Origin: Planctomycetota bacterium
GTDB lineage: Bacteria > Planctomycetota > UBA1135 > GCA-002686595
Length of the DNA: 64,000 nt
NCBI GenBank assembly: GCA_016712565.1
Contig: JADJQU010000008.1
Coordinates: forward strand, 1 to 64,000
Reading direction: 5' to 3'
The position numbers and the translations under genes were made by a program. The notes below the pieces were generated by a model. That model was given only the letters and a program-made list of their open reading frames with translations, was not told where the DNA came from and made no database searches. How positions within the stretch are numbered: the stretch's first letter is position 1; every line of letters starts with the position of its first letter. Shown here one piece after another: positions 42,303 to 52,200 of the stretch.

Positions 42303-45251
42303 ATGCCGGACGCCCAGCAGGATGCACGCCCCGGGGATGAGCTGCTCGACGAGCTGCTGGTGGACCTGCTCGGACGCCTGACCGAGGGCGAGGAGGGGGC
42401 CGTCGAGGCCGCGTGCGCCCGTCACCCCGAGCTGGCCGCCGAGATCCGTGCACGTCTGGCCGCCCTGGGGGAGCTGAACCTCCTGCCCAGCGACGCGGCG
42501 GCCATGGCGTTCCCCGAGCGCCTGGGCGACTTCCGCCTGCTGCGGCGCCTGGGCGGTGGCGGCATGGGCGTGGTGTACGAGGCCGTGCAGGAGTCGCTGG
42601 GCCGCGTGGTGGCCCTCAAGCTGATCCGGCCGGAGCATCTCTACTTCGACAAGTCCCGGGAGCGCTTCCGCCGTGAGACCGACGCCGTGGCGCGGCTCTC
42701 CCATCCGGGCATCGTGACGATCCACACGGTCGGCGAGGCCCAGGGCACGCCCTATTTCGCCATGGAGTTGATCCGCGGCGCGACGCTCGCGCAGGTGATC
42801 GAGCAGGTCGCCGGCATCGCTCCCGAGAGCCTCCTGGGCTCGGACCTGCGCGCGGCCGTGCGCTCCGTGGCCCCGGACGAAACCGACCGCGGCGGGGATC
42901 CGCTGCCCGAGCTGTTCGCGGGCAGCTGGTCCGAGGCCTGCACGCGAGTGATCCTGCGCATGGGCGACGCGCTCGTGCATGCCCACGGCCGGGGCGTGTT
43001 GCACCGCGACATCAAGCCCTCGAACATCGCCGTCACCGCGGACGGGCGCGTGGTGCTGCTCGACTTCGGTTTGGCCGGACTCGAGCACGAGCTGCGACTG
43101 ACCGCCAGCGGATCGGCCCTGGGTTCGGTGCTGTACATGGCGCCCGAACAACTCAGCGGCAGCTCCGACAAGATCGACGAGCGCACGGACGTCTACGCGC
43201 TGGGCGTGACGCTCTACGAGTTGCTCACGCTGCGCGCCCCCTACGGCGGTTCGGACTCCGAACAGGCCCGCGCGGCGATCCTGGAAGGGCGTCCGCCGCC
43301 GATCCGGCTGCGCCAGCGCAACGTCTCGCGGGACCTCGAGCTGGTCTGCCTCAAGGCGATGGATGCCGACCGCACCCGGCGCTACGCCACGATGGAGGAC
43401 TTCGGCGAGGACCTGCGCAATGCGCTGGAGGGCCGCTCGATCCGGGCGCGGCCTCCCACGGCGGCCTACCGCCTGAGGCGCTGGGTCCGCGCGCACCCCG
43501 CCACCACCACCGCCGTCGCGGCGGCTGCCTTGATGGTGCTCGTGCTGCCCACGCTGCTCTACCTCCAGCAACGCTCCAACAACGACTCCTTGCAACAGGC
43601 GCTCGAGGCGGAGAAACGGTCGCGACAACTGGCGGCGGACGAGGGGGAGCGTGCCAACGCCCGCGCGCGCGAGGCCGACGAAGTGGCGAATTTCCTGGTC
43701 CAGCTGTTCGCGGCCTCGGACCCCTACAGCGCGGGACGGCGCGACGTCACCGCCCGCGAGCTGCTCGCCGACGGCCTGGCGCGCGTGGAGACGGACCTCT
43801 CCAACCAGCCGGAACTGCAAGCCAACCTGTTCGAGCGCATCGGAGCGTCCTACACCAACCTCGACCTCTATTCGCAGGCGATTCCGCCCCTGCAGCGTGC
43901 GCTCGAGTTGCGCCGCTCGCTCAACGGCGACGGTGCGATCGAAACGGCTTCGACCAGGGTCCTGCTGGCGTCCGCCACGCGGCTGACCGGCAAGCCCGGC
44001 GGCGCGGCCCTGTTGCGCGAGGCCCTGCTCGTCTTCGAACGCGAGCCCACTCTGGGCCCCGCGGGACTGATCAACACCTACACGCTGCTGGCGGCCTGCC
44101 TGATGGATGAAGGCGCGGTCGACGAGCCGCTGGACCTCTTGGCCCATGCGCGCGTGCTGGCCTCCGAGGTTCCGGACGGAGACGACGAGGAGCTGAAGTG
44201 GATGGTGGCGAACATGCTGGCGAGCACGTACCAGCGCCTCGGCCGGCACGGGGAAGCGGAAAGCGTGGCGCGCGAAGCCGTGGCACTGACCCAGGGACGG
44301 GGCCCGCGCGCCCGGCCCTGGCAGGTGGCCAGCTTGAGCACCCTGGGCCTGGCGCTCACCGGGGCGGGACGGCTGGTGGAGGCCCGCTCGGTCTACGAGG
44401 AGCTGATGCCGCAGGCCCGGTCGTTCTACGGCGACGGCAACGTGGTCTACGCGCAGATGCAGATCGACCACGCGATGCTGCTCGCCCGCCTGGGAGGGGG
44501 CCCGTCCCTGGCGGACGCCCTTCTGCCCCCGTTCCAGGTCCTGCGCACCCAACTGGGACCCGCGGACCGGACGGTGCTCCAGGCCTTGGAGCCACTGATC
44601 GAAGCCCTGCTGGTCGAGCAGCGTGCGGAGGAGGGCGCCCGCCTGCTGCACGAGACCCTGGATGCGCTGTCGAGGGCCGAGCTGCCGGACGCCGCGGGGC
44701 GCTCGCGGGTGCTCCACCTGTTGGGTCTGGTCGCCTTCTCCGAGGGCGACCGGGTCGAACTGACGCGCCTGCTGCGCGAGTCCCTGGCGTTGGCCCGCGA
44801 GAGCGGCCTCCACGACGACGGCTCGGCCCGGGCGCTGCTGGCCTATGCCCGGGTCGACGATCCCGACGGTCGCGGCGAGGCCGTCGGTCTCGCCGAGTCC
44901 CTGTTGGATTCCCCGTCGCTGCAGGCCGCGGCGATCGCGCGCTACGCCCTGGTGCGCCTGGCCCTGGCCGAGGGTCGCGACGAGGACGTCCAACGACTGC
45001 TCGACGGCCTGCCGGCGACCGACGCCGCGCAGGTGCCCTGGGCGGTGTGGGCCCTGCGGATCCGGCGGGGGGAGTGGCTGCTGCGGAACGGCGACACGGC
45101 CGCCGGCTGCGCGCTGATCGAGCCGGGGCTCGTCGAGCTCGAAGCCGCCCTGGGCTCGCGGCACCCGGAGTCGGTCGAAGCACGCGCGCGTCTCGAAGCC
45201 AGCGGCATGGGCGAGGCCTGCAGGAAGCTCGCCGCCGGCTCCGGACGTTGA
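42303..45251 (+). CDS. Serine/threonine protein kinase with TPR sensor domain
   Basis: About 982 residues (an ATG at 42273 would add 10). An N-terminal helical segment resembles anti-sigma-like ECF partners (LVDLLGRLTEGEEGAVEAAC). The kinase domain at about 75-390 has LGGGGMGVVYEA, VALKLIRP, HRDIKPSN, DFGLAGL and APEQL; an insertion of about 40 residues lies before the catalytic loop. One transmembrane helix follows at about 408-428 (TTTAVAAAALMVLVLPTLLY), then a long TPR region to the end. This build, next to a divergent ECF gene, is typical of planctomycete kinases that control sigma factors. The TPR part should lie outside the cytoplasm and sense protein or peptide ligands. Confidence 0.9.
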   Translation: MPDAQQDARPGDELLDELLVDLLGRLTEGEEGAVEAACARHPELAAEIRARLAALGELNLLPSDAAAMAFPERLGDFRLLRRLGGGGMGVVYEAVQESLGRVVALKLIRPEHLYFDKSRERFRRETDAVARLSHPGIVTIHTVGEAQGTPYFAMELIRGATLAQVIEQVAGIAPESLLGSDLRAAVRSVAPDETDRGGDPLPELFAGSWSEACTRVILRMGDALVHAHGRGVLHRDIKPSNIAVTADGRVVLLDFGLAGLEHELRLTASGSALGSVLYMAPEQLSGSSDKIDERTDVYALGVTLYELLTLRAPYGGSDSEQARAAILEGRPPPIRLRQRNVSRDLELVCLKAMDADRTRRYATMEDFGEDLRNALEGRSIRARPPTAAYRLRRWVRAHPATTTAVAAAALMVLVLPTLLYLQQRSNNDSLQQALEAEKRSRQLAADEGERANARAREADEVANFLVQLFAASDPYSAGRRDVTARELLADGLARVETDLSNQPELQANLFERIGASYTNLDLYSQAIPPLQRALELRRSLNGDGAIETASTRVLLASATRLTGKPGGAALLREALLVFEREPTLGPAGLINTYTLLAACLMDEGAVDEPLDLLAHARVLASEVPDGDDEELKWMVANMLASTYQRLGRHGEAESVAREAVALTQGRGPRARPWQVASLSTLGLALTGAGRLVEARSVYEELMPQARSFYGDGNVVYAQMQIDHAMLLARLGGGPSLADALLPPFQVLRTQLGPADRTVLQALEPLIEALLVEQRAEEGARLLHETLDALSRAELPDAAGRSRVLHLLGLVAFSEGDRVELTRLLRESLALARESGLHDDGSARALLAYARVDDPDGRGEAVGLAESLLDSPSLQAAAIARYALVRLALAEGRDEDVQRLLDGLPATDAAQVPWAVWALRIRRGEWLLRNGDTAAGCALIEPGLVELEAALGSRHPESVEARARLEASGMGEACRKLAAGSGR

Positions 45252-45260
45252 GGGCTGCGA

Positions 45261-45286
45261 GGCCCCGGGGGAACGAACCGGGGGCC
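45261..45286. terminator. Shared GC hairpin between convergent genes
   Basis: GGCCCC (45261-45266) pairs with GGGGCC (45281-45286), extended inward with one bulge. It lies between the kinase stop and the methyltransferase stop and could serve both. Confidence 0.45.
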
Positions 45287-45305
45287 AGTGTCCACGCGCC
45301 GGGCC

Positions 45306-46004
45306 TCAGGTTCCTTTCGGCGCGGTTGCCGCGAGCCTCCATCCGAGCAGGCCGCCGCCCGGGAAGGAACTTCGAGACATCCTTTGCTCCAGTGCGGGCC
45401 AGCGCCCCGCGAGCGCCGGAGGAAGGAACAGGGCGCTCCGCGTGCGCTCCACCCGGGCACCGGCGCGGACGACGAGAGAGGCGAGTTCGCTCCGAGTGTG
45501 AAAGCGCGCCTTGGAGAAGATCGGGTGGCCCAGGCGGCCGGAAAGTCGGCGCCGCAAGCCCAGCCAGGAATGCCGCGAGATCGCGAGCACGGCCACGGGC
45601 CCGCGGGTCACGCGACAGGCCTCGCGCAGGAATTGCTCGGGGTCGGGCACGAACTCGAGCACCGAGATCGCGAAGGCGCCGTCGAAGGCGCGATCGGCGA
45701 AGGGCAGGCAGAGTCCGTCGGCGCAGACCGCGGGCACGCGCTCGCGGGCCCGTGACAGCATCGACAAGGAAGGGTCGACGCCCGTCACGCGGAAGCCCGC
45801 CTGGGCCAGGAAAGCCGAGAAATGCGCGGTGCCGCAGCCGATTTCCAGCACCGACGACCCAGGACCCAAGGGGGCCAGGAGCTCCAGGATCAGCTCGCGC
45901 TCGATCCTGTCCGCGATCCGACCGTAGGGGGTGGCGTACCAGGATTCGTAGCGCGCGACGACGTCCTCGCGCTCGAAGGGACCGGGTTGGGAGGGACTCG
46001 ACAC
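45306..46004 (-). CDS. SAM-dependent methyltransferase (class I)
   Basis: 232 residues from a GTG at 46004. Motif I VLEIGCGTAHFS near 51 binds S-adenosylmethionine; motif II VTGVDPSLSML supplies the acidic ribose contact; motif III is the AFAISVLEFVPDPEQFL region after LPFADRAFDGA. The methyltransf-11 wording is standard for small-molecule enzymes such as those acting on quinones or lipids. The C-terminus (SKARFHTRSELASLV) matches the same group. The substrate cannot be told. It converges with the kinase gene and is divergent from the secreted metalloprotease. Confidence 0.87.
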   Translation of the reverse strand: MSSPSQPGPFEREDVVARYESWYATPYGRIADRIERELILELLAPLGPGSSVLEIGCGTAHFSAFLAQAGFRVTGVDPSLSMLSRARERVPAVCADGLCLPFADRAFDGAFAISVLEFVPDPEQFLREACRVTRGPVAVLAISRHSWLGLRRRLSGRLGHPIFSKARFHTRSELASLVVRAGARVERTRSALFLPPALAGRWPALEQRMSRSSFPGGGLLGWRLAATAPKGT

Positions 46005-46226
46005 GGCCCCATCCTCGCGCGCGCCGCGCAGCGGGCAAACTCTTCCCTTGGGGGCCGATTCGTCCCGGTGGGCCTGGAGACGGCCCGGCCCCGGACGGAG
46101 AGGAAGTCGAGCCGCGGCGCGCCAGCCGATGGGCGGCCTTTGTCATGGGCTGGTAGGCTTCCTTGGATCCGGCGCCCGGCCCCAGGCCGCGGCCCACCCC
46201 CTGGCCGTCTACCCACCTCGATCCTC

Positions 46227-49187
46227 ATGAATCGCCTCGCGCCGGCCCTGCTCGCGACCCTCGCCCCGCTCGCCCTGCTCGTTCTGGCGGGTCCCGCCGC
46301 CGCGGCGCAGACCGCCGCCGATCCCCAGTCAGCCGTCGAGCGCTGGCGCGATGTCCACGGTGGGTCCTGGACGGCCGAATTCGACGTGCGCACGGGATAC
46401 GTCTCCTCGCTCTACGGAGGGCATACGGAGGCCTCTCTCTCCCTGCGCGACGATCGCGGCGCCCTGGAGAGAGCGCGAGAGATCGTCGTGGCCACGGCCC
46501 ACCTCACGGGCATTTCCCCCGCGACCCTGGTGGACGAGGGCGCGGTGTACCTGCCGCTCTCCCACGCGGGTTCCAGCGACAAGTACACGGCGAGCTTTCG
46601 CCAGAGGATCGCGGGGGTGCCGGTGGTCGGCGCCGGCGTCCAGGTGCTGATGGACCTGCAGGGCCGGGCCCTGTCCGTGGACAGCTCGGCCGTTCCCGGG
46701 GCGGAGTTCGCCGCCACGACCCCCACCCAGGATCCGGCGCGCGTTCGCGCCCGGGCCCTGGAGGCCTTCCGGCGCATCGCCGGGGTCGAGGGCACGCTCG
46801 CCGGCGAGTCGCGCGTGGTGCTCGACTCCGTCGCGGGTCCGGGCCTGCTCCGGGCCGCACTGGCCTGGGAGGTGGACGTCTTCGGCGAAATTCCCGGCGC
46901 GGCCCCCCGCGGACTCACGCTGCGAATCTCGGACGCCGATCTCTCGCTGACGAGCCAGGTGGAGCTGGTCCACACCTGCGACGTCACCGGCACGGTCTTC
47001 ACGCGCCTGACGCCCGGCACGCTGCCCGACCTGCCCGGGAATCCCACGGTGCAGGTGCCGCTGGCCCACGTGGTCGTGCAGACGCCCCAGGGCAGCGCCA
47101 CCACGGACATCAACGGCAACTTCAACATCGTCGGTGCCACGGCGCCCCTGAGCGGCAGCGTCAGCTACGACGGGCCGTTCACCACGCCCGTCAACTCGGC
47201 CGCGGCAACCTACTCCCTGCCGATCACGCTCGCTTCACCCAGCGGCAACTCGGTGGTGATGAACTCACCGGCCGCGGCGGTGTACACGGCGGAAGCCAAC
47301 TCCACCTATTGGATCGGCCGACTGCGCGATTGGATCCGCGCCGTGAACCCGCTGGACAGCAAGGCGGACTTCGATGCGACCTCGAACGTCAACCTGGCGC
47401 AGACGTGCAATGCCTACTACGCCGGGACGTCGGTCAACTTCTTCTCCGCGGGCGGCGGCTGCGTCAACACTTCCTACTCGACGGTCATCGCCCACGAGAT
47501 GGGCCACTGGCTCAATGACCGCTATTCCTCGGGCAACGGCGGCGACGGCTTCGGCGAGGGCAACGCGGACAACTGGGCCACGTTTCTGACCGACCAGCCC
47601 GTCGTCGGGGAACAATTCGCGGGCGGCGGCGCCATTCGCACCGGGCTCAACAACAGGCCCTTTTGCGGCGACAGCAACGGAGGCTGCTACGGCGAGGTGC
47701 ACGCCGACGGCGAAGTCCTGATGGGCGCCCTGTGGAAGCTGCGCGCGAGGCTGAAGAACTCGCTGGGCGCCGGCGCGGGGAGCCTGACCAGCGATCTGCT
47801 CTTCAACAGTTGGATGAACGCGTACAACGACGGGCAGATCAAGACGATCGTGCGCACGCATTGGCTGGTGCTCGACGACGACGACGGGGACATCAACAAC
47901 GGCACGCCGCACTTCAACGACATCGACCTGGGCTTCCGCGACCAGGGCTTCCCGGCCTATCCCGTCCTGCCGGTGAGTCTCACCGGCGTGACCCAACTGC
48001 CCGGCACGACCAACGAAGCCGGCCCCTACGTGGTCACCGTGCAGGCCTCGGCGAATGTGGCCCCGCCCCTGATCGGGCCCCAACTCTTCTGGCGCGTGGA
48101 CGGCGGGCCCTACACGGCGATCAACATGACGCCCCTGGGCGGGAATCAGTTCTCGGCCGCGATTCCGGGGCACCCCTCGCCGGCCAAGATCGAGTACCAC
48201 CTGCGCGCCACGGATTCCCTGGGCTCCGTGGGGGTCTCCCCCTCGGGCGCGCCGACGACCACCTACCGTTTCGTGATCGGCGAGGAGCGCGTCTACTACG
48301 CAGACCATTTCGACAACTTCACGGGTTGGCAGGCGGGCGCGACCGTCGGCGCCAACGAATGGCAATTCCAGCTCCCCGCGGGATTCGGCGGCGACCCCGC
48401 GGCCCCGCGCACCGGCACCCGCTGCTGGGGCACGGACCTGAGCCCCACCGGCGACGGGCTCTACAGCGCGAGCACGTCGACCTTCCTGCAATCCCCCTAC
48501 ATCGACCTCTCGGCGTGCCCCAATCCCAGGCTGCGCTTCCAGCGCTGGCTCACCGTAGAGCGCACGCCCTTCGACGTGGCGCGGGTGCTGGTGAACGGGC
48601 AGGTGATCTGGCAGAACAGCTCGGCGGCCGACACGCTGGACGTGGGCTGGGGCGAGGTGGAATACGACCTGACCGCCGCCGCCGCTGGGAATCCGTTCAC
48701 GCGCATTCGCTTCGAGCTCGCGAGCGACGGCCAGATCCAGAAGGGCGGTTGGAACGTCGACGACGTGGAGATCGTCTCCCTGGCGGCCGTCGGGCAGGGA
48801 TGCCTGGATCCCCTGGCGTACTGCGCGGGCAAACTGACCTCCCAGGGCAGCCTGCCGAACCTCGGCACCACGGGCGCGCCGAGTCTCGCCCTGCAGAACT
48901 TCGTGCTGGAACTGCGCGAGGCCGTGGCCAATCGCCCCGGGCTCCTCTTGGTGAGCACCTCCGGCCCGGCGGCCACGCCGTTCTCCGGCGGCACCCTGTG
49001 CCTGCAACCGCCCGTGACGCGCTACGGGTCCTTCCTCACCGACCTCTTCTCCTACGCGGCGGTGCCCGTGACGGTCACTCCCGGAATGGTGGGGATCACC
49101 TGGTACACGCAGGCCTGGTTCCGCGATCCGGCGGCCACCTTCGGCGTCGGCCTGTCCAACGCCCTGCAGATCCGATTCTGCCCCTGA
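46227..49187 (+). CDS. Secreted metalloprotease (HExxH) with shared-type C-terminal module
   Basis: 986 residues, signal peptide at 1-27. Residues 30-250 look like a FTP/PepSY propeptide (KYTASFRQRIAGVPVVGAGVQVLMD). A CarboxypepD-type insert follows (VVVQTPQGSATTDINGNFNIVG). The zinc site is H423-E424 with H427 (IAHEMGHWLND), and a downstream acidic ligand is likely in GEGNADNW. Residues 700-850 carry beta-sandwich modules (jelly roll WQAGATVGANEWQF). The last 125 residues start CLDPLAYCAGKLTS and share PGLLLVS, TPFSGGTLCLQPPV and a W-x-RDPA end with the C-terminal module family. Overall layout fits fungalysin-like or M36-type peptidases. A weak TACCCA box precedes the ATG. Confidence 0.88.
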   Translation: MNRLAPALLATLAPLALLVLAGPAAAAQTAADPQSAVERWRDVHGGSWTAEFDVRTGYVSSLYGGHTEASLSLRDDRGALERAREIVVATAHLTGISPATLVDEGAVYLPLSHAGSSDKYTASFRQRIAGVPVVGAGVQVLMDLQGRALSVDSSAVPGAEFAATTPTQDPARVRARALEAFRRIAGVEGTLAGESRVVLDSVAGPGLLRAALAWEVDVFGEIPGAAPRGLTLRISDADLSLTSQVELVHTCDVTGTVFTRLTPGTLPDLPGNPTVQVPLAHVVVQTPQGSATTDINGNFNIVGATAPLSGSVSYDGPFTTPVNSAAATYSLPITLASPSGNSVVMNSPAAAVYTAEANSTYWIGRLRDWIRAVNPLDSKADFDATSNVNLAQTCNAYYAGTSVNFFSAGGGCVNTSYSTVIAHEMGHWLNDRYSSGNGGDGFGEGNADNWATFLTDQPVVGEQFAGGGAIRTGLNNRPFCGDSNGGCYGEVHADGEVLMGALWKLRARLKNSLGAGAGSLTSDLLFNSWMNAYNDGQIKTIVRTHWLVLDDDDGDINNGTPHFNDIDLGFRDQGFPAYPVLPVSLTGVTQLPGTTNEAGPYVVTVQASANVAPPLIGPQLFWRVDGGPYTAINMTPLGGNQFSAAIPGHPSPAKIEYHLRATDSLGSVGVSPSGAPTTTYRFVIGEERVYYADHFDNFTGWQAGATVGANEWQFQLPAGFGGDPAAPRTGTRCWGTDLSPTGDGLYSASTSTFLQSPYIDLSACPNPRLRFQRWLTVERTPFDVARVLVNGQVIWQNSSAADTLDVGWGEVEYDLTAAAAGNPFTRIRFELASDGQIQKGGWNVDDVEIVSLAAVGQGCLDPLAYCAGKLTSQGSLPNLGTTGAPSLALQNFVLELREAVANRPGLLLVSTSGPAATPFSGGTLCLQPPVTRYGSFLTDLFSYAAVPVTVTPGMVGITWYTQAWFRDPAATFGVGLSNALQIRFCP

Positions 49188-49271
49188 GACGTCGGTCGCC
49201 TGGGGTCGCCCGGGCGGGAGCGCGGATTCCCGGGCACGGTTTCCCCAGGGTCTGCATCTTGTGGGTGCCCC

Positions 49272-52200
49272 ATGTCGGACCCGCGACCCGAAGAACGCCG
49301 CGAGCGGCGGACCCAGAGCCCTCCCCCGGCGCCTGACGGCCGCGTGGACGGCGTCTCCCGCGGGGGCCCGGCCCGCGCACGGCATTCGGTTCGCGAGCTG
49401 GACGCGCTGCTGGAGAACGCCACCTGGCTCGCGGCCCTGGCGCGCCACATGCTCGCCGATCGTGGGCTGGCCGAGGACGTGGTCCAGGAAACCTGGATCG
49501 CCGCCCTGCGCGCGCCGCCCGAAGTGGGGCGTCAGCGGCCCTGGCTCGCGCGCGTGGCCCGCAACTTCGCCCTGCAGCGCAACCGAGCGGAAGCCTCCCG
49601 CGGCCGGCGCGAGCACGCGGCGGCGCGGCCCGAACCGTACCCCTCCGCCGCGGAAACCGTGGCCCGGGCGGAACTGCACGCCAGGCTCGTCCAGGCAGTG
49701 CTCGCCCTGGAGGAGCCCTACCGCGAGACGATCCTCTGGCGCTACTTCGAGGACCTCCCCGCCGAACGGATCGCGGAACGGGCCGGAATCGACCCCGCGA
49801 CGGTGCGCAGCCGCATCGCGCGCGCCCGCGAGCGGCTGAGGACGGCCTTGATGGAACGGGGGGGCGAGCCACCGGAGCGCTGGCTCTCCGCGCTCCTGCC
49901 CCACGGCTCGAATCCGGTCGTCGTGGCGGCGGGCGGAACACTGGCGGGAATCTGGGGCAGTCTCATGAGCACGAAAATGGCGCTCGGCGCGGCGTTGGTG
50001 ATCGTGGTGGCGGCCGCCCTCGTGGCGCGCGGCTTCCTGGGCGAGGATCCGGCCCGGATCGCGGAACCGCCCGGATCGCCGACGGTCTCGCAGGTGGTCC
50101 AGCCGCCCTCCACGGCGCCCGCGGTGGAACCCAGGACCGCGGAGGACGCGCGCGCGGTGGCGGCCGCGGCCGATTCCGCGCCGTCGCTCGCTTCCAGGAG
50201 CAGCACCTGGCGCGGCCTCGTGCGCAGCGAGGGCGGGCTCGTGCCGCTCGTCGGCGCTCGGATTTCCTACCGGCGAGGCTCGGAACTGGAATCCGGGGAC
50301 ACGCCGACGGCCGAGCGCACGCGCGAGGCCGCACGCAGCGACGAACAGGGGCGCTTCGAGGTGCCCATCCCGGCCGACCGCGAGGAGGGTCTGTGGTTCG
50401 AGGCCGACGGTCACTTCGGCTGCAAGCTCTCCCCCGGGGACCTGCCGCGGGACGGCGCCACGCTCGTCGAGGTGCTGCTGTCGCCCCTCGGCCGCATCGA
50501 GCTGGAGATCGTCGACGACGTTCTCGTCCCCCACCAGGATCTGGCGGTGCGCTACTCGATCGACGTCACGCGCGGCTCCCAGGACTTCCTCTGGTCCTAC
50601 CGGGGTGATCGCCTCGCCGGGCGCACCGACGCCCGCGGACGGGTGGTGATCCCCGAGGTGCCCTGCGGCATGCCCATTCGCCTGCAATTGGGGGAGCATT
50701 CCGGCGGCGCGAGATTCCTGGGCATCGTGCACGTCGATTCGAACACGCGCGTGCTGTTGCATCAGGTGAAGCTGCCGCGCACGGCGACGCTGGTGGGCCG
50801 CCTGGTCTCCGCGAACGGTCGGGGCCTCGACGACGCGAAGCTCGAATGGCGCAGCTATCCCCTGGACTACGACACGCCGCTGCGGGCGTTCACCGACGAG
50901 GACGGGCGGTTCGCAATCGGCTCGGTGGAGCCGAAGCCGGGGGAGTTGGCCTTCGACGTGCCCGGGCTGGAGCCGCGCGAGCTCAGGCCCGGCGTGGGCG
51001 AAACGCTGGACTTGGGCACGATCGCGGCGCCCGAGGTTTTCGAGCTTTCGGGCCGCCTGATCTCGCGCTGGGCCGAAGGCGCGGCGCCCGCGGACGTCTC
51101 CGACCTGCTCCAGGAGGTCTCCGTCCGCGTGATGCGCAACGGTCGCATGCTCTCGCCGCTGGATTCCTCCGCAGGGGCCCTGCGGCTCGACGGCGGAGAA
51201 TTCCGCGCCTTCGTCAGCGACGGCCCGCTGGAACTGCTCGTGACCCGCGGGGGCTATTGGTACTCCGGCATGGCCATGCCCAAGGAGGTCCTCGCCTGCC
51301 TGTCGCTCTCGGGGCCGCGAGCGGGGATCGAGATCCCCGTGGACGCCGGTTCGGGCGCCCTGGAGGTCCAGTTGTCCGGGCCGAGGCCCGCGGAAGCGTC
51401 TGCGCCCCTGCTCCACGTCTACGCCGCCCGCGACGCGGCGGACACGGAGCCCCTGGAGGCTCCGAAAATGCTGTTCGGCCGCGAGACGGGCGGGAGTCCC
51501 GCAGGCGAACCGCGACGGACCCGCTTCGCGCCGCTGTCACCCGGCCGCTACCTGGCGGTCCTGATGCTCGGAGACGGGCAATCCGTCCCCCTGGGCGAGA
51601 TCGCCATCCAGGCCGGCGAGGCAACACGCTTGACGGCGCCGGAGCCGCGGAACTTCGCGCTGCTGGGCCGCGTGGTCCAAGCCGACGGGAAGCCGGCGGC
51701 CGGCACGGTCGTGGGTTGGCGCTCGTACGACACCCAAGGCTCCACGTCGAGCGACTCCCAGGGCCGGTTCCGGATCGACGGTCTCACCTGCGGCTCCGTG
51801 GACCTGGACGTGCGCCATGGGGACTTCGGGGCCCTGGGACGGCGCGGAGTGGCGGTGATCGCTCCGGAGACGAGCATCGAATTGGTGCTCGGCGGCTTCG
51901 TCACGGTCCTCGGACGCGTGCGCCAGGGAGGAGAACCCGCCGCCGGGCTCACCATCGGGGCCCAACCGGTGAACTCCAACGACACCTACAGCGCGGTCAC
52001 CGACGAGGGCGGCGAATTCCGCCTGGAACGGCTGCCGCCCTGCAGGCTGCGGGTGTGGTCCTCGGGTCGGTTCGTGGAGGTGATGGACCTCCGGGCGGGC
52101 GAGACGCGTCTCTTGGACGTCGACTGTGGCGGCACGCGGCACGTGGAGTTCACGCTCGAGGACCGGCCCCTGGAGGACCTCGACCGCGTCCGGGTGCTCT

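Noticed and set aside
47265..51416. Very long minus-strand open frame (over 1300 codons) opposite the metalloprotease and sigma-fusion genes
   Set aside because: It spans two well-supported plus-strand genes, has His/Arg/Gly-rich shadow composition and no domains. GC-rich codon bias keeps antisense frames open.
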